64,000 bases of DNA, taken from the NCBI GenBank assembly GCA_001936135.1, contig CP012809.1:2281501-2345500 (forward strand). The letters run 5' to 3'. Of the stretch, positions 30,958 through 40,717 are shown piece after piece. The notes beneath the pieces were generated by a model. That model was not told the DNA's origin, made no database searches, and saw only the letters and a list, made by a program, of their open reading frames with translations. This DNA comes from Saccharomycopsis fibuligera x Saccharomycopsis cf. fibuligera. Taxonomy: Eukaryota > Ascomycota > Saccharomycetes > Ascoideales > Saccharomycopsidaceae. How positions within the stretch are numbered: position 1 is the first letter of the stretch; every line of letters starts with the position of its first letter. The translations under genes were made by a program, and so were the position numbers.

Positions 30958-32511
30958 TTAATTCCATAAACACACTGTGTTATCAGTACCGCCACTGGCA
31001 AAAAGACATCTGATAGATTTATCCAACTCGTTCAATTTCTCTTTTTCTTTTTCTTTTGATGTCTTTTGTACTTCTTCAGATGATTTCAATTCAGTGATTT
31101 TCCCCGATTCCTCCGCTTTTTTGTTTTCTTCTGTATTTTTTGCGGTAGAGCTATTACTATTAGCAGAAAAGAAGATTGGCGATGGAAACTTGATACAATT
31201 AATAAATCCATCGTGACCATTTGTCAATGTCCTTATACACTTGATAACCCCCAATTTTTCAATGGCGCTTAAATCCCAAATTTTGATAGTTTTGTCGTCG
31301 GAACTAGAAAACAAGTATTTCCCGCCAGGATGAAACTGTAAGGATCTTACCCACGAAGAATGGCCCTTTAGTTCTAATAAACACGTAGCGGATGGGTTAG
31401 CTGAGGGGGCTGGGGGCCTATGAGGCCTAATTATCGGTAATGGCAATAACCAAATCCGTATAGTTTCATCTCTTGACGCGGTAGCACAATACTTGAATCC
31501 CAATTCTTCATATTCTTGATCCACCACCGCTTCACTAGAGATGAAGTTTTTAGCCAAGATATCCAAGTATTTCCACGCAACCTTGGGGGAAAACTTACAA
31601 TCTTCAATGACGTGGGAATGACCCACCATTATCGAAAGCCCAGTGCCGGATTCACCATGGGATAATCTTGTACTTTGATCATTGGAACAGGATATCACGT
31701 ATTGGCCATTTTCGGTCAAGTCCAAGCTTCGTACCCAGTCGCTGTGCCCGACAAACGATTTCAACCGCCAGCCATTAGATACGTCCCATAGTATTATTGA
31801 GCCGTCTCTTGAGCTGGAATATAAATGGCCAGGATTGTTTTTTTCAAACTTGATGGAGGAAATGGTGTGAGAATGGCCAGTTAGGGTACGAACAAGCTCG
31901 AAATTGTTTGAAGCGTCCCAGATTTTGATATTCAAGTCAGAAGAACAAGTAGCTACTAGGATGGACCCTTTGGACTGGCTGTTGAGTTTCAAAGAAGTTT
32001 GACTGTATGCAATGTCGTTGATGGCCTTTGTGTGGGCGTTGATAATTTTTTGAGGCTGAACCAAGTTCAACAAGTCCCAGACAACAAAAGAGCCGTCGTT
32101 TAACGCAGCGACAAGCTCAGGTAGGAAAGGGTGAATGTCTAGTGCATTGACTGACGCTTTGTGAGCTTTGAGCGTATGCGAAGTTCGACTGGGGAGCCAA
32201 TTGATCTTTGTGTGGATTAGTGTGCCATTTGAGATTTTCTTGTCGCTGTTGACAAAACCGGAGTTGGAGTCAATGATCTCGTTCAAGTTGCTGACCTGGG
32301 TTTCCAAGTCAAGGATCTTCTTCTGGAGTCTGATGACGGTGGACCACTTCTTCTCTAGGATGTTGTTGTCTGTGGACAGCCTGAGGTCGTCGTCGGTGAT
32401 GTTGAGCTGGTGGGTGATCTGGTGGAGAAGCTCGCTGTCGAGTTTAGGCTTGAGATAGAGGGCGATGGCCTTGTTGAGCTCTGTCTGCTGCCTGGCGGTC
32501 AATGTGGACAT
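30958..32511 (-). CDS. PAC1: LIS1-family dynein regulator Pac1
   Basis: Binds the dynein motor domain and targets it to microtubule plus ends, for nuclear and spindle positioning. The 517-residue protein has a LisH dimerisation motif at about residues 5-40 (TARQQTELNKAIALYLKPKL). A short coiled coil at about 55-85 (RLQKKILDLETQVSNLNEII) follows, then seven WD40 repeats with clear endings such as IKIWD, IILWD, IRIWL, IKIWD and a final NTVCLWN. An insertion between the last two repeats is Lys/Glu-rich (about residues 460-500), a spacer typical of yeast Pac1. It is divergent from MRI1, with only 280 bp between them. Confidence 0.95.
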   Translation of the reverse strand: MSTLTARQQTELNKAIALYLKPKLDSELLHQITHQLNITDDDLRLSTDNNILEKKWSTVIRLQKKILDLETQVSNLNEIIDSNSGFVNSDKKISNGTLIHTKINWLPSRTSHTLKAHKASVNALDIHPFLPELVAALNDGSFVVWDLLNLVQPQKIINAHTKAINDIAYSQTSLKLNSQSKGSILVATCSSDLNIKIWDASNNFELVRTLTGHSHTISSIKFEKNNPGHLYSSSRDGSIILWDVSNGWRLKSFVGHSDWVRSLDLTENGQYVISCSNDQSTRLSHGESGTGLSIMVGHSHVIEDCKFSPKVAWKYLDILAKNFISSEAVVDQEYEELGFKYCATASRDETIRIWLLPLPIIRPHRPPAPSANPSATCLLELKGHSSWVRSLQFHPGGKYLFSSSDDKTIKIWDLSAIEKLGVIKCIRTLTNGHDGFINCIKFPSPIFFSANSNSSTAKNTEENKKAEESGKITELKSSEEVQKTSKEKEKEKLNELDKSIRCLFASGGTDNTVCLWN

Positions 32512-32791
32512 TGCGTGTGTGCTTGTGTGAGTGAGTGTGTGATTGTGTGTGTCCAGAGTACAGACCTAAAGACTCGCCATCATACCATCAATGGCCGTCA
32601 ACATACACACACACACAGAGACTCTCTCTCTCTCTTGATGTTGATGCGATGGACGGAGGAGCGAATATTCAAAGCGTTACCCGACACAGAAGCGCTAAGA
32701 AGCGCCAAACACATTCGCCAAAATGAGTAACTGGCTATTCGTTATATTAGTTAGATACAATACAGGATGTCCACTGAGAGACACCACAGCC
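32512..32791. promoter_or_regulatory. divergent PAC1 / MRI1 promoter
   Basis: This region contains a (GT)n-like tract just upstream of PAC1 (32513-32555) and CA/CT repeats near 32603-32635. No factor site was recognised. An upstream in-frame ATG for MRI1 lies at 32723. Confidence 0.5.
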
Positions 32792-34048
32792 ATGTCAACG
32801 CTCCAGGCAATCAAGTTCGACAGAGAGAACAGAACCCTTCTGGTGCTCGACCAGTTGCTCATTCCCTTCCAGGAGCAGTACATCCCAGTGCACTCGGTGG
32901 CTGATGGCTACTCTGTTATCCGCAAGATGCAAGTGCGTGGTGCCCCAGCCATTGCCATTGTTGGTGCCTTGTCCATCGTGGTGGAGCTCAACTACATCCT
33001 CAATGGCGGCACTACCCAGGCCTTCTACGACATTCAGGACTTGCTGAGCTTCAAGAAGACTTTGCTCCAAAGAATCAACTTTCTAGTGACCTCCAGACCC
33101 ACCGCCGTCAACTTGTCAAACGCTGCCAGAGACATTGCCAGCATCATCGAACAGGCAAACACCTCGGTGCCAGCACTTTACCAGGCAATTTACGACTACA
33201 CCATTAAGCTCTTCGATGACGATTTGACCAACAACTACAAGATCGGCAGCAATGGCGCCGATTTCATCTTAAACGATTTGCAATCCCAAGACTACAAAGG
33301 AGGATTCAGTGTGATTACCATTTGCAACACTGGCTCTTTAGCCACCTCGGGCCACGGCACTGCCTTGGGGGTGATTAGAACTCTTTGGCAAAGGTCCAAA
33401 GAAAACAGGCAAGCTAAAAAGACCAAGACTGATAGATCAGTGCCACTGTACAGCGACGCATGGCTTGACCATGTCTTTCCATTGGAAACACGGCCGTACA
33501 ACCAGGGCTCGCGATTGACGGCGTTTGAATTGGAATACGAAAAGATCCCTGCAACCCTCATCACCGACAGCATGGTCAGCTACCTTATTGACTTGATCCA
33601 CAAGCGCAAATTGAAAGACTACTCTCCAGTCAAGTACATCATTGTTGGTGCTGACAGAATTGTGAGCAATGGGGACACCGCGAACAAGATTGGCACTTAC
33701 CAGTTGGCTACCCTTGCCTCTGCTCATCCAGAGATCAAGTTTCTTGTTGCTGCTCCAAAAACCACCATTGATCTTTCCAAGGCCACTGGCGACGACATCT
33801 TCGTCGAGGAGCGTCCTGCCAATGAGCTCAAAACGGTCACTGGCGGACTTGTTACTGGCGGACTTGTCGGTGACGGTGACGGTGACGGTGATAGTGGCAA
33901 AGTGGTGATTGGCAAAGTGCGTGTTGCTCCCGAGAGCATTGCGGTATGGAATCCCAGCTTCGACGTAACCGACCACGCCCTCATTGATGGGATAGTGACG
34001 GAGGAGCGTGTGTTGGTCAAGAATGATGGCGAGTTCCGATTGGATTAG
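32792..34048 (+). CDS. MRI1: methylthioribose-1-phosphate isomerase (methionine salvage)
   Basis: Converts 5-methylthioribose 1-phosphate to methylthioribulose 1-phosphate, the second step of the cytosolic MTA (methionine salvage) cycle. It belongs to the eIF2B-alpha/MtnA family. The 418-residue product (yeast 411) starts MSTLQAIKFDREN. It contains QVRGAPAIAIVGALS, the active-site cysteine C178 in ICNTGSLATSGHGTALG, the HVFPLETRPYNQGSRLTA block and D288 in VGADRIVSNGDTANKIG. Near the C terminus a Gly/Asp repeat insertion (GDGDGDGDSG) replaces a loop. An in-frame ATG at 32723 would add 23 residues. I chose the second ATG because family members begin there. Confidence 0.94.
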   Translation: MSTLQAIKFDRENRTLLVLDQLLIPFQEQYIPVHSVADGYSVIRKMQVRGAPAIAIVGALSIVVELNYILNGGTTQAFYDIQDLLSFKKTLLQRINFLVTSRPTAVNLSNAARDIASIIEQANTSVPALYQAIYDYTIKLFDDDLTNNYKIGSNGADFILNDLQSQDYKGGFSVITICNTGSLATSGHGTALGVIRTLWQRSKENRQAKKTKTDRSVPLYSDAWLDHVFPLETRPYNQGSRLTAFELEYEKIPATLITDSMVSYLIDLIHKRKLKDYSPVKYIIVGADRIVSNGDTANKIGTYQLATLASAHPEIKFLVAAPKTTIDLSKATGDDIFVEERPANELKTVTGGLVTGGLVGDGDGDGDSGKVVIGKVRVAPESIAVWNPSFDVTDHALIDGIVTEERVLVKNDGEFRLD

Positions 34049-34237
34049 AGATTTTGAGTGTATATGGAGTATAGAGTGTAAATATAGAGAGCATAGCAGG
34101 GGCGCGTAACCAGTGCGCTCCTTGAATTTTTTGGAAATTAAATCAAAATCACCAAATCGCTAATAAATCGCTAATACAACTAGTAGAACACACACAAAGA
34201 CAGCTAGCCAGCCAGCCAGCCAACCAGCCAATTCACA
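34049..34237 (+). promoter_or_regulatory. MRI1 / SET-domain gene spacer with GCCA repeat
   Basis: Just before the next ATG there are several CAGC/GCCA units (34202-34229), a short tetranucleotide-repeat tract in the presumed 5' UTR. No other element was recognised. Confidence 0.6.
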
Positions 34238-36937
34238 ATGCAGTCTTCTTTACCCACAACGGACTCCTTCATAAGATACCCAATTTACACCAACCTTGGG
34301 TTCTCCGATCCCCTGGAGTTCCAAAACTACATAGATGCAGTGGGCATCGAGCACCATCCACGACTCTCCATTGGTTCTGGCCTCAATGGCAAATCAGGCT
34401 CAGCCTTGCTCTTTGATATTATTGGCTACGACTTTGAGAACAATACCGAGCCAGTAGAGTTGCTACGGATCCCCGAAGCCGCCACCATTGATATGGACAC
34501 TTTTATGACCCAAATCGAAGCACAAAAAAAGTACGAATCCTCATTCTTTGAACGCAATTCGTCTTGGATCAAACCGTTCAACAAGAAACTAAGAGCGGGT
34601 GAAATCAAATTTCCATTCATTGAGACAAAGCATTTTGTCAACAAGATATTGCTAATGACTATGGGCGGCGCTAGTGAAGGCAGAATCTTGGAAGCAATTG
34701 TGTTATCCCTAGTGGCAATCAAAAACTATAGTACGTATTTCCAGCAAGTCACAAAACACAAAGTTCCATCTGCTCAGCGTAGGAAAGTCTCCAACTATTT
34801 TGAATACATGCCAATATTGCGCCAGTACGGCGTATATTTGCAAATATTGCTAAATACTGAGGTTCCCACTTTTGAAAATATCCAAAGCTACCCTGAGAAT
34901 GTTCTTTATGAAGATGAAGACTCCGATGATCATGATTCATTGTATCAAGCATTACTCCAATATAGAAACTATAACAAAAAAATCGCCGATACTCTTGAAA
35001 CTACCTTAAAGGATCGCTACGTTACATACGACACCACCAGGGAAAGTATCAAAACTGGGTTTGAAATGTCAGATTTATGTTATGGTGATGTGAAACTCAA
35101 AGACGTGGAAAATACTATACTATCGTTAAAACAGTACCATCAATGTCAATCTGCCCTCAGATCGAGAATTTTGGATATTCCAGTAGCCGAGCTGCTGGAT
35201 ACGGCCCATTTCAAGCAGGGGGAAAATCTCAAAACTAACATGCCAGGACCAATGTTCTCACTGTCTAGTCGAACTCTTGTTCCAGTGCTAGATTTCGCTA
35301 ACCATTCGAATTTCGAGTTATCGTGCAATGCTTATTTTGATGTTGATAGGGAAACTTCAGACGTGCTATTAATGCTAGATAACAAACACAATAAAATTGG
35401 CAAATATATCAAGTTGACGGGCCAAAGTCTCGAGATTGAAATATGTATTAGCTATCATCAAGAAAATGATATATCTATGTTTTATGCAAATTACGGCTTT
35501 TTCCCCATTTATGATAATCATGATTATCGCAATGCTATCCGGAAATATGGCAACTCCCGCACACCTTTCATCAAACAGAATAGGGCCCTTTACGAGATCT
35601 CGTTGAAACACATCACTATGGAGACATATCCTGAACTTTTCAAAATTTCTGCTAATGAAAAAGACAAAGATCTTTTACCGGAAGATTTCCACGAGTATTG
35701 CTTATGGCTACATCATTTGCCAACTATGCAACTCATTATGACTTATGAAACGGGCAAGAACAAGTGTTGCGATTTTCCTGAAGTTGCATCATTGAAGATT
35801 AATTTATCCAGTAAAAATGATTGTAGTTTTGCTAAAGATGACTTCTTGACATTGTTTAGAGACGACATCGTCAAAGTAAAATCAACAGGGAAGTTGAATG
35901 AATCAATAACGGATGCTCAAAAGGCTGAACTTGCCAAACATTTCGATTTTTTGGAATATAACAAAGATGAATGGTATGTTGAAGTCGAGCAAGTTGAGCA
36001 AAACGACAATAACAAGCCAGAAACTAGTAAAATCTTCCCATCCAACATTCCTGAATTAAGAAATGCACTAAACCAAGCTAGCAATACCAACACTCAAGCT
36101 GCCAATGTTCATGCTCTCCAAAACTTTAAAAACTTTCTAACCAAAAAATACATTCCTGCTCGAATGGAAGACTTGATGTCCTTAACTAGAAAACTCAGCT
36201 CCTATGAAAAACCATCTGAGCAAGTGACCAATTTTATTATATTTGAATTGCACTTGTTGCCAGCGGTGCAAAAGTTCATTCAGGCTTCTAGGGATGACCT
36301 GGTTTTCGAGATTGATGATGGCTGGTATGAAAATGAGTGGAGAGATTGTAGAGTTGATCCAGTAGAGAATGATCAGGGCGAAGATGATGAAGATACGTAT
36401 GATGATGGCTTTGCATATGAAGATGAAGATGGTCAGTATGATGACGATTTTGACTATCGCTACAATAACGATGATGATTACAATGAAAACAATGACGACG
36501 ATGACGACGACGACGACAACAACAACGACAACAATGCTTTGAGTTCTGAAGATTTTGGCAGGCTATTACTTGAAACATATGCTGAATCTGCTCAATATAC
36601 TCAATCTCGTCAAACTGGCCAATCTGGATCAAGACAACTAGCGAGCAACAATAACGCAGCTGCAGCTATAAGTAACAATTCAAATAACGTTGGCAGTCAT
36701 TCCAATGCCAATGGCAACGACGGCGGCGAAGAAGTAGATTACGGCCAGGCCCTAGACGACGACGAACAAGATTACGGTCAAGCATACTCTGACACCGAAG
36801 ACTATGACGACACCGAAGCGTTTGAAAGAAGTGTGGAAGAGTTATCCAACTTGGCTAGAGAAGGCGGGCCCGAGGCTCAGTATCATATTTTGCAGCAGTT
36901 TGCAAGAATGGGGCTTGGTGGGGGAAATGTGTTTTGA
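34238..36937 (+). CDS. SET-domain protein, probable lysine methyltransferase (LSMT/RKM-like)
   Basis: The 899-residue protein carries a split SET domain. GGASEGRILEAIVLSLVAIK sits in the N-terminal half and RTLVPVLDFANHSNFELSCN at about residues 345-364, where DxxNHS marks the S-adenosylmethionine-binding part. It is followed by FYANYGFFPIYDNHDY, resembling the YGF...DN end of Rubisco-LSMT-type SET proteins. Yeast relatives methylate ribosomal proteins (Rkm), elongation factor 1A (Efm1) or cytochrome c (Ctm1). I cannot say which, and this protein is longer than those I recall (around 500-600 residues) because of a low-complexity C terminus. That tail has an Asp/Asn-rich acidic stretch at about 710-765 and ends FARMGLGGGNVF. 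The substrate is unknown. Confidence 0.72.
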   Translation: MQSSLPTTDSFIRYPIYTNLGFSDPLEFQNYIDAVGIEHHPRLSIGSGLNGKSGSALLFDIIGYDFENNTEPVELLRIPEAATIDMDTFMTQIEAQKKYESSFFERNSSWIKPFNKKLRAGEIKFPFIETKHFVNKILLMTMGGASEGRILEAIVLSLVAIKNYSTYFQQVTKHKVPSAQRRKVSNYFEYMPILRQYGVYLQILLNTEVPTFENIQSYPENVLYEDEDSDDHDSLYQALLQYRNYNKKIADTLETTLKDRYVTYDTTRESIKTGFEMSDLCYGDVKLKDVENTILSLKQYHQCQSALRSRILDIPVAELLDTAHFKQGENLKTNMPGPMFSLSSRTLVPVLDFANHSNFELSCNAYFDVDRETSDVLLMLDNKHNKIGKYIKLTGQSLEIEICISYHQENDISMFYANYGFFPIYDNHDYRNAIRKYGNSRTPFIKQNRALYEISLKHITMETYPELFKISANEKDKDLLPEDFHEYCLWLHHLPTMQLIMTYETGKNKCCDFPEVASLKINLSSKNDCSFAKDDFLTLFRDDIVKVKSTGKLNESITDAQKAELAKHFDFLEYNKDEWYVEVEQVEQNDNNKPETSKIFPSNIPELRNALNQASNTNTQAANVHALQNFKNFLTKKYIPARMEDLMSLTRKLSSYEKPSEQVTNFIIFELHLLPAVQKFIQASRDDLVFEIDDGWYENEWRDCRVDPVENDQGEDDEDTYDDGFAYEDEDGQYDDDFDYRYNNDDDYNENNDDDDDDDDNNNDNNALSSEDFGRLLLETYAESAQYTQSRQTGQSGSRQLASNNNAAAAISNNSNNVGSHSNANGNDGGEEVDYGQALDDDEQDYGQAYSDTEDYDDTEAFERSVEELSNLAREGGPEAQYHILQQFARMGLGGGNVF

Positions 36938-37706
36938 GGGAGCCAGCTACCAAGCACAGCGAGTCAGCTCGCGCACTTGCATACAAAATACTAATATTAA
37001 TATGAGCAGATTCGGGTATATATTTATTTGAATTAATGAATGATGTGGTTGGTATTCATCATTATAAGACGGTACATTTTTTTTAACAAACTATTTAGGA
37101 TTTTTCTTTCTTGTCAATAAAGGTCGGTTTTATTTTTGCTCTTTATATGTATGTGTTGTTCAAGTTGTTGACTGAGTCTAAATTTTAAACACAACTTTGT
37201 CTAATTTATTTAGACCACTTCGAGTACCAACTTGATAAGGTGACCAAAAACCTTGCTCGGAAGCCCCGTATCTGGAATATACAACCTCATATAGAGTAGC
37301 ACCCGCAGTTTACAATATGACGTTATATATGTGTGCTTCTCCTGAAGTGAATTGCAAAAATCAAAATGCTTTCTTTTGTAGAAAATCTACAACGGAACGC
37401 TGAGATAGCACCATAACACTACAAACAACACTTTTTTAAAAAACACTAAAAGTACATATATTTCCAAATCACATGAATTTGACAAGTCCAGCGGCAACGC
37501 TACAGAGAAAAATACTACAAGCATTTGCGCTTGTTTTGCTGAACGTTTTTCGAAATTTCTCAGTTCTTTTCTTTCTAAAATTTAACCAAAGGCAAGTGAA
37601 GGAGGTTCTCTTTTTTTTTAGAAAAAAAATAAATCACATAATGGAGTGCTGACATTCAAAACAAAACAAAACAAAAGACAAAACAAAACAAAACAAAACA
37701 AAATTT
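36938..37706. other. convergent SET-gene / CDC36 intergenic region
   Basis: This stretch contains no gene. A (CAAAA)n-type low-complexity tract at 37657-37703 abuts the CDC36 stop codon. On the CDC36 coding strand it reads as TTTTG repeats in the 3' UTR. A-rich and T-rich patches elsewhere fit 3' ends of both genes. Confidence 0.55.
37657..37703. repeat. CAAAA pentanucleotide microsatellite
   Basis: About nine CAAAA-like units with one CAAAAGA interruption, directly after the CDC36 stop codon (minus strand). Confidence 0.9.
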
Positions 37707-39107
37707 TCATAATATAGCGCTATATTCCAAAATAAACTCCTTTGTCACTCTTTGCCAGGTTTGTGGATCAAAAAAAGTATACACTCCCCTCTCAGACAAT
37801 GCAGTTTCCTGGATTGGTTCAACTTCTTTAACTTTAGCAAGCCATACTTTCAACACTTTATGGAATCTCCAGTTTCTTTCTCTTAGTTCTCTAGCAGCCA
37901 ATTCTTGCAAAATGTCTTTTGGTTTTGAGTAAAAAATGAAAAAAAGTGTATCTTCTGGATAATCACTAATTCTATTTTCTGCTGGTCTTAAAAATTTAAA
38001 CTTTTCTTTATTTAGATGTTTCACACTACTTGGTAATTTGTAAGCTGGTTCAACATCTTTGATTGAAGTTTCTACCCATGGTGATTGAAATGTTGGTAAT
38101 AATTTATCATTACTATCCAAATTATAACCTGTCATTAACAAATCGGATCCCATGGCAATTTTGGTTTGTTCAGTGTTTGGCATTCCAAGCATCGTTGCTA
38201 GACCTTTTAATCCAAATCTATCAATATCAGTGAAATTGCTTTCATCAGTTTCAGTAGCTTTTCCATTAGTGGCTATACTTCCAGATGCGGCCGCAGCAGC
38301 AGCAGCAGCAGCAGCAGAGGAAGCGTTGCCATTACCTTGAGTTTGACCTAACAAGAACTGTTGCTGCTGCTGAGCTGGGGTCAAATTTGGAATCTGTACT
38401 TGCTGATGAAGCTGACTACCACCATATATCTGCTGCTGCAGTTGCACTTGCAGTTGTTGCAGTTCTTGTAGCTGCTGTCCTATTTGTTGTTGCTGTTGTT
38501 GCTGTTGTTGAGCCTGCTTCTGGGCATGTTGTCTTTGAAGTTGTTGAAAACTCAAACCTGGTGCTCCTGGTGCTGCTGCTACTGCGGTATCTTCATTAGT
38601 TATTGGAGTCTTTGACATTGTTCTTTGCAAGCCTGGTGGTGCAATCATTTGGGCAACGCTGGCAGCCGGACTATTAACAGCACTTGTGGCACCAGAAGCC
38701 GCAACATTATTGGCAGAAATTTTGGCATTTGCCAACTTTGGGGTGTTCGCCGTTGGGTTAGCATTACCTAATCTAATATTCATACTCGGTTGAGGTTGGT
38801 TCTTTGTTTTTGCAGCGGTGGTAGAATTGCTAGTATTGGTATTGGAAGATGAATGTCCTGTTATATTATTGACGTTATTGTCCGATTGGTTATTGATGTT
38901 ACTACTAATGTTGCCATTGTTACTGTTATTGTTGTTGTTTGTTGTATTGGCAGTCGCAGGTGTGGTAGAATTGTTGTTATTGTTGTTGTTTAGTATCGAA
39001 GGTGGTTGACCAAAGTTACCAAAGTTACCAAAATTGCCAAAGCTTCCAACGTTGCCTATATTTCCAGCGCCCCAGTTTGTAGCTGAAGTAATAAAGTTAG
39101 TATTCAT
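37707..39107 (-). CDS. CDC36: CCR4-NOT complex subunit Cdc36/Not2
   Basis: A scaffold subunit of the CCR4-NOT deadenylase and transcription complex. It pairs with Not5/Not3 through its C-terminal NOT2/3/5 box. The last about 150 residues hold the domain: LKFLRPAENRISDYPEDTLF-like sequence, FIFYSKPKDILQELAARELR, NWRFHKVLKVWLAK and VYTFFDPQTWQRVTKEFILE. Upstream are DRFGLKGLATMLGMPNTEQT and MGSDLLMTGYNL, the Not1-anchor region of metazoan Not2. The 466-residue length resembles animal CNOT2 (540), not the short yeast Cdc36 (191). The N terminus has GNFG repeats, polyasparagine, a polyglutamine segment and a ten-alanine run. The conserved domain leaves little doubt about identity. Confidence 0.93.
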   Translation of the reverse strand: MNTNFITSATNWGAGNIGNVGSFGNFGNFGNFGQPPSILNNNNNNNSTTPATANTTNNNNNSNNGNISSNINNQSDNNVNNITGHSSSNTNTSNSTTAAKTKNQPQPSMNIRLGNANPTANTPKLANAKISANNVAASGATSAVNSPAASVAQMIAPPGLQRTMSKTPITNEDTAVAAAPGAPGLSFQQLQRQHAQKQAQQQQQQQQQIGQQLQELQQLQVQLQQQIYGGSQLHQQVQIPNLTPAQQQQQFLLGQTQGNGNASSAAAAAAAAAASGSIATNGKATETDESNFTDIDRFGLKGLATMLGMPNTEQTKIAMGSDLLMTGYNLDSNDKLLPTFQSPWVETSIKDVEPAYKLPSSVKHLNKEKFKFLRPAENRISDYPEDTLFFIFYSKPKDILQELAARELRERNWRFHKVLKVWLAKVKEVEPIQETALSERGVYTFFDPQTWQRVTKEFILEYSAIL

Positions 39108-39851
39108 GAAACACGGCAGTAATATTTGTCAATTCATTATTAAAAATCACTCAAATTCGACACTGTAGGCTTGCAAATGTCGAAGGTCTTTCAACATTCA
39201 AAGTTCTGGCAAATGGTATTATATCTTTTTTTTTTTAAGAAAAGAAAAAAAACATCCCAAAAAGACAGCACATACTCATTTTCCGGCTATTTTTTATTTC
39301 TTAGAAGGGGGGTCCTGTATTTTGTAATGTATTGTCTGTGTGAATGGATTTAGACTCTGAGTCTCTGTGTGATTGTCATTGGTGTGGTATCGTACACATA
39401 CATCGCAGTCTGAGGCAGTTTTGGTTTTTGCCCGATTTTCACTTGGGCGCCGGAGGAGTGTTGCCCGGTAGAAAGTTACAGTAAGAGAGAGGGTAAGACA
39501 TATTTTATCACTACAGAGACACTGCCATGGCGAGGACACACGCTACAGGGCCCCGACTATACTAATAGTAGCAGGGTACTTGATTCTAAGTACAGTTTTT
39601 CTATCAATCTTTTAATTTTCGTAAAAGAGACTATATTGGTTGGCAAAGACCACTATTGGCTGATTGTGGAGAGCATTTAAAGGAGAGAGACCAGCACAGT
39701 GGAACCATCGCAGTGCCTGCAGGAAAAGTCGAAAACAGAAAAAAAAAATTGCAATTTGTTAAGAAAAATCGATGAGATGGAACAGTAGTACTAGTACAAT
39801 ACACACACCATTTTCTCCATCTTTCAGCAAACACAATCCACTAAGCAAAAA
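39108..39851. promoter_or_regulatory. divergent CDC36 / FAP7 intergenic region
   Basis: A 744-bp shared region. On the FAP7 side a PAC-like CGATGAGATG lies at 39770-39779, with an A/T run (AAAAAAAATT) at 39741-39750, about 75-110 bp before the FAP7 ATG. This matches the ribosome-biogenesis promoter signature. A poly-T at about 39227-39236 is nearer CDC36. No gene is seen in the interval. Confidence 0.7.
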
Positions 39852-40430
39852 ATGAGCGTAAGAACCGTTCCAAATATTATCATCACGGGTACCCCTGGTT
39901 GCGGAAAAACCAGTCATGCTGCGCTTTTGTCCCAACAGTTGACGCAGTTGAACCATATCAGTATAAGTGATTTTGCCAAAGAACAAAACTGCATTGAGGG
40001 CCATGACGAAGTGAGAGACTCCGACATTGTGGATGAAGACAAATTGCTTGACGCTCTTGAACCAAAACTTGAAAAAGGTGGGGTTATTGTGGATTGGCAC
40101 GTCTGTGAAGTTTTTCCTGAAAGATTGATTGACTTGGTTATCGTGTTAAGATGCGATAGTTCCATCTTGTTTGAAAGATTGACCAAGAGAGGCTACAAGG
40201 ACAACAAGATTCAAGAAAACTTGGATGTGGAAATAATGGATGTGCTTATCCAGGAGGCTAAAGATAGTTATAAGTCGGAAATTGTCATTGAGTTGAGAAG
40301 TGATGATGTTGATCAGATTGATGATAACGTTTCTAGAATTAGCCAGTGGGTGGAGATGTGGAAAAGGGATCATCCAGAAGGTGTGTCCAACGAGTTGGAT
40401 GGTTCTGAAGAAACCAGTGATGAAGATTAG
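39852..40430 (+). CDS. FAP7: adenylate kinase-like ribosome assembly factor Fap7 (CINAP)
   Basis: An essential nucleoside-triphosphatase for the final steps of 40S ribosome maturation (20S to 18S rRNA). It works with Rps14 in cytosol and nucleus. The 192-residue protein (yeast 197) has a P-loop at residues 13-20 (GTPGCGKT), the conserved block VDWHVCEVFPERLIDLVIVL and the LID-region RLTKRGYKDNKIQENLDVEI. It ends in an acidic tail. The start ATG at 39852 has an A-rich context. Its promoter has a PAC-like motif. Confidence 0.95.
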   Translation: MSVRTVPNIIITGTPGCGKTSHAALLSQQLTQLNHISISDFAKEQNCIEGHDEVRDSDIVDEDKLLDALEPKLEKGGVIVDWHVCEVFPERLIDLVIVLRCDSSILFERLTKRGYKDNKIQENLDVEIMDVLIQEAKDSYKSEIVIELRSDDVDQIDDNVSRISQWVEMWKRDHPEGVSNELDGSEETSDED

Positions 40431-40717
40431 GTGGGATGCTGTATATAAAGAAATCCTCAAAATGTACAATTAGAATAGTGTTATACTAAATTTTTTCTAG
40501 TTCGTAGGACCTTTAAGTTGTAAAATACAACTCAACTCACTTCAGCTGTAATATTTACAAGGTAATATGATGCAAGTAACGGAGATATTGAATCTATTAT
40601 GCAAATAAACACACCAAAAAACAAGGGTAAAAAACAACAAACAAAACAAAATATTAAAAAAAGAAAAAAAAAGAAAAATATAATCACAAAAAGAAAGTAT
40701 TATAGAGTTACTGTCGC
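40431..40717. other. convergent FAP7 / PWP1 spacer
   Basis: A 287-bp A-rich spacer with no gene. Runs of A on the plus strand at 40616-40678 correspond to T-rich 3' UTR of PWP1. Confidence 0.5.
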
